From an uncultured Clostridia bacterium (GTDB taxonomy: Bacteria > Bacillota > Clostridia > Christensenellales > UBA1242): a stretch of DNA of 6,632 nucleotides. Within the stretch, counting starts at the first letter, position 1; every line of letters begins with the position of its first letter. Under the pieces are notes generated by a model that was not told the DNA's origin, ran no database searches, and saw nothing but the letters and a program-made list of their open reading frames with translations. Made by a program: the position numbers and the translations under genes. The stretch lies in NCBI GenBank assembly GCA_944372595.1, contig CALVZT010000104.1, forward strand, positions 1 to 6,632, written 5' to 3'. Of the stretch, positions 6,101 through 6,632 are shown one piece after another.

Positions 6101-6632
6101 CCAACGGAGGGATTAACATATACATTAAATACCGAAGGCACAGGATATTTAGTATCCGATAGTAGTAGTGTTAGTAATTTAACAAAAATAGTTATACCTT
6201 ATGAGTATAATAATCTACCAGTTGTTGGTATTGCCAATAATGGATTTAAAAATCATACAAAACTACAAAACATTGTTATACCATACAGTGTAACAAGTAT
6301 TGGAAGTGGAGCATTTAGTGGTTGTAGTGCGTTAACATCAATAAAAATACCATCAAGTGTGACAAGTATTGGAGGTTCTGCATTTAGGGATTGTACTTCA
6401 TTAACATCGGTAAAAATACCAAATAGTGTAACAAGTATTGGAGATTATGCATTCTATAATTGTGAATTATTAACATCAATAAAAATACCATCAAATGTGA
6501 CAAGTATTGGAAGTTCAGCATTTTATGGTTGCACTTCATTAACTATTTATTGCGAATGTACTGAAAAAAATAAGCCAAGTGGCTGGAATGCAAATTGGAA
6601 TCCAGATAATCGTCCAGTTGAATGGGGATATA
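3110..6632 (+). CDS. BspA-like leucine-rich-repeat lipoprotein B (3' end missing)
   Basis: I translated this frame by hand: it is open from the ATG at 3110 to the window edge (1174 full codons, then a single base), with no stop or frameshift. It starts with a lipoprotein signal peptide (Cys23), followed by a short lead of about 57 residues and four LRR_5-type modules. The modules hold 16, 11, 7 and 5 repeats and are closed by Trp-rich caps at residues 435-460, 749-774, 971-996 and 1147-1174. The dominant repeat is F-x-x-C-x-S-L-T-S-I-x-I-P-N-S-V-T-S-I-G, with 23-residue spacing that is exact in modules 2 to 4. The expected role is adhesion or ligand binding on the cell surface, by family analogy only. 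It has its own RBS and a candidate promoter 187 nt after the paralogous protein A gene. The end is unseen, so total length and any C-terminal anchor are unknown. Confidence 0.93.
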   Translation, partial: MKKFKYFLLIVLILPIIAIVSACQSTEIVVGGNTYVTTDASQFKFNWLKGEITEFIGTDKDIVVPSKIYGRKVESIGNRAFNEAQIDSIILPDTIKTIDHGAFQSSTLKTAILPESGVEYIGEGIFSECSNLTNVVLPNDLVYINNLMFNGCVSLTSDGIVIPASVEKIGARAFNNCSALTSVSIPSRVTTIGDYAFANCSLLTSAEMPPSLSSFGNGVFMGCSSLVSLEIPNGVTSIDGTFFNCTSLLRVTIPNSVTTIGVQAFDGCTSLTTIEIPLSVTIIETSAFQNCSSLTSVIIPNNVTTIESQAFDGCTSLTSVEIPLSVTTIGRAAFRDCNSLTLIEIPNSVIDIGYLAFENCSSLTSATIPNSVTSIGNYAFNNCSSLTSVTIPNSVTSIGNYAFNNCNSLISVVIPSSVASIGSYVFSGCTNLYIYCESKETALGWSVNWNSDERPITWGYLPTETLIYELNDSGTGYIVSGNENTKSLTEICIALSYNNLPVTEIGINAFKDHTSLQKIILPHNITSIGDYAFSGCGVLTSIAMPDDLLSIGNYAFAECDALTSINMPDNVTNVGEGAFSNCNLLASINISNAITNISNYTFMDCNSLESIVIPYNVTSIGDFVFKNCSSLISANISSNLTTMGESAFEGCSSLLSITIPSSIKNIEDYTFRNCYSLSNVVINEDVTNIGNYVFEGCSSLISIIIPNSVTTIGVQAFNNCNSLTSIIIPLNVTTIGNYAFSGCSALYIYCKGTEKLSAWSNYWNPDNRPVEWNYEPTVWLSYKLNENKTGYVVSGNEKTKQLLEICIPLIYDNLPVTEIKIDAFKDHVNLKKVIIPNSIININDHAFDGCSALESFIIPHSVTRIGYSAFAGCSSITSINIPSSVTSIKNSAFSSCKNLSSVTIEDGLTDIGNYAFIGCNTLTLINIPNSVTSIGDSAFSGCSALTSIFIPSSVVNIGDFAFRDCNNLIIYCERDNWSSGWDSYWNHDNCPVVWGYVPTEGLTYTLNTEGTGYLVSDSSSVSNLTKIVIPYEYNNLPVVGIANNGFKNHTKLQNIVIPYSVTSIGSGAFSGCSALTSIKIPSSVTSIGGSAFRDCTSLTSVKIPNSVTSIGDYAFYNCELLTSIKIPSNVTSIGSSAFYGCTSLTIYCECTEKNKPSGWNANWNPDNRPVEWGY
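3179..4489 (+). repeat. Protein B module 1: N-terminal lead, 16 LRRs, Trp cap
   Basis: Residues 24-80 form the lead, including D-I-V-V-P-S-K-I-Y-G-R-K-V, an LRR_5-style N-cap. Anchors fall at 81, 103, 126, 149, 174, 197, 220, 242, 265, 288, 311, 334, 357, 380, 403 and 426. The early intervals vary (22, 23, 23, 25) and from 242 on all are 23. The cap is at residues 435-460 (nt 4412-4489). It keeps G-W, W-N and W-G-Y but has A-L before the G-W where others have P-x. Confidence 0.9.
4184..4321 (+). repeat. Perfect-phase 69-nt tandem duplication (one LRR)
   Basis: Bases 4184-4252 and 4253-4321 match at 68 of 69 positions; the one difference (C at 4206, T at 4275) changes Ala to Val. Each copy is exactly one 23-residue LRR with N-S-V-T-S-I-G-N-Y-A-F-N-N-C. 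Neighbouring LRRs are clearly less similar at the DNA level, so the duplication looks recent. Confidence 0.92.
4490..5431 (+). repeat. Protein B module 2: 49-residue linker, 11 LRRs, Trp cap
   Basis: The linker (residues 461-509) carries L-P-T-E, T-G-Y-I-V-S-G-N-E and N-N-L-P-V-T-E-I. Anchors run 510, 533, 556 and so on to 740 at exactly 23 with no exception. The first repeat has His513 where the others have Cys. The cap at residues 749-774 (nt 5354-5431) has S-A-W for the usual x-G-W and W-N-Y for W-G-Y. Confidence 0.92.
5432..6097 (+). repeat. Protein B module 3: 49-residue linker, 7 LRRs, Trp cap
   Basis: The linker covers residues 775-823. Anchors are at 824, 847, 870, 893, 916, 939 and 962, all 23 apart. 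The first repeat again has His (827) instead of Cys. The cap at residues 971-996 (nt 6020-6097) has an extra Trp near its start (R-D-N-W) and a Cys in N-C-P-V-V-W. Confidence 0.92.
6070..6129 (+). repeat. Inter-gene repeat: copy of protein A bases 831-890
   Basis: Bases 6080-6129 match 841-890 at 49 of 50 positions, the one difference being synonymous (GAA/GAG). Including the ten bases before each, 831-890 and 6070-6129 differ at three positions. The tract covers the end of the Trp cap and the start of the next linker. Similarity drops sharply just after it. Confidence 0.85.
6098..6631 (+). repeat. Protein B module 4: 49-residue linker, 5 LRRs, Trp cap
   Basis: The linker covers residues 997-1045 and starts V-P-T-E-G-L-T-Y-T-L, the same words as the linker of protein A module 2. 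Anchors are at 1046, 1069, 1092, 1115 and 1138. His1049 replaces Cys in the first repeat. The cap (residues 1147-1174) is 28 rather than 26 residues, with two extra residues between Y-C and P-S-G-W. Confidence 0.9.

Noticed and set aside
1..6632. Trichomonas (protozoan) origin, because of its large BspA-like family and similar base composition
   Set aside because: An intrinsic terminator, a Shine-Dalgarno site and a bacterial lipobox signal peptide are all present.

Overview
The window is AT-rich throughout and holds two long, head-to-tail genes on the + strand. Both encode repetitive surface proteins of the BspA-like leucine-rich-repeat type (the LRR_5 / Treponema pallidum LRR class, consensus roughly F-x-G/N-C-x-x-L-x-x-I-x-I-P-x-x-V-x-x-I-G-x-x-A). 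The first gene enters from upstream (its start is missing) and stops at 2922. The second starts at 3110 with a lipoprotein signal peptide and runs off the right edge still open. Nothing is coded on the - strand; the open frames there are antisense shadows of the repeats.

The organism is probably a low-GC Bacillota or code-11 mollicute-like bacterium, perhaps an uncultured gut lineage of the Erysipelotrichales/Acholeplasmatales/RF39 kind. This is inference from the AT-rich codon use, a Shine-Dalgarno site, a lipobox, an intrinsic terminator, and Trp encoded only by TGG with no in-frame TGA, which argues against the Mycoplasma code. A taxon cannot be fixed from these genes alone. Trichomonas also has large BspA-like families, but the bacterial signals rule it out here.

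Layout: 1-2922, C-terminal 973 residues of LRR protein A (three modules). 2923-3109, intergenic: a strong intrinsic terminator, a second small inverted repeat, a candidate promoter with a (TA)6 tract, and a ribosome binding site. 3110-6632, LRR protein B (first 1174 residues: lipoprotein signal plus four modules).

Both proteins are beads on a string. Each bead is an approximately 49-residue N-terminal linker/cap, then n LRRs of 23 residues (22 for some in protein A), then a 26-residue Tyr-Cys / Trp-rich closing cap. In protein B the cap-to-cap distances are 314, 222 and 176 residues, which equal 84 + 23(n-1) for n = 11, 7 and 5. Beads therefore differ by whole LRRs only.

At the DNA level there are near-identical copies within each gene (69-nt tandem, 204-nt spaced, 546-nt spaced) and one tract shared between the genes at 49 of 50 positions. 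These suggest continuing repeat turnover and exchange between the paralogues. The likely role is adhesion or host/microbe surface interaction, as inferred from the family; no catalytic domain is visible.
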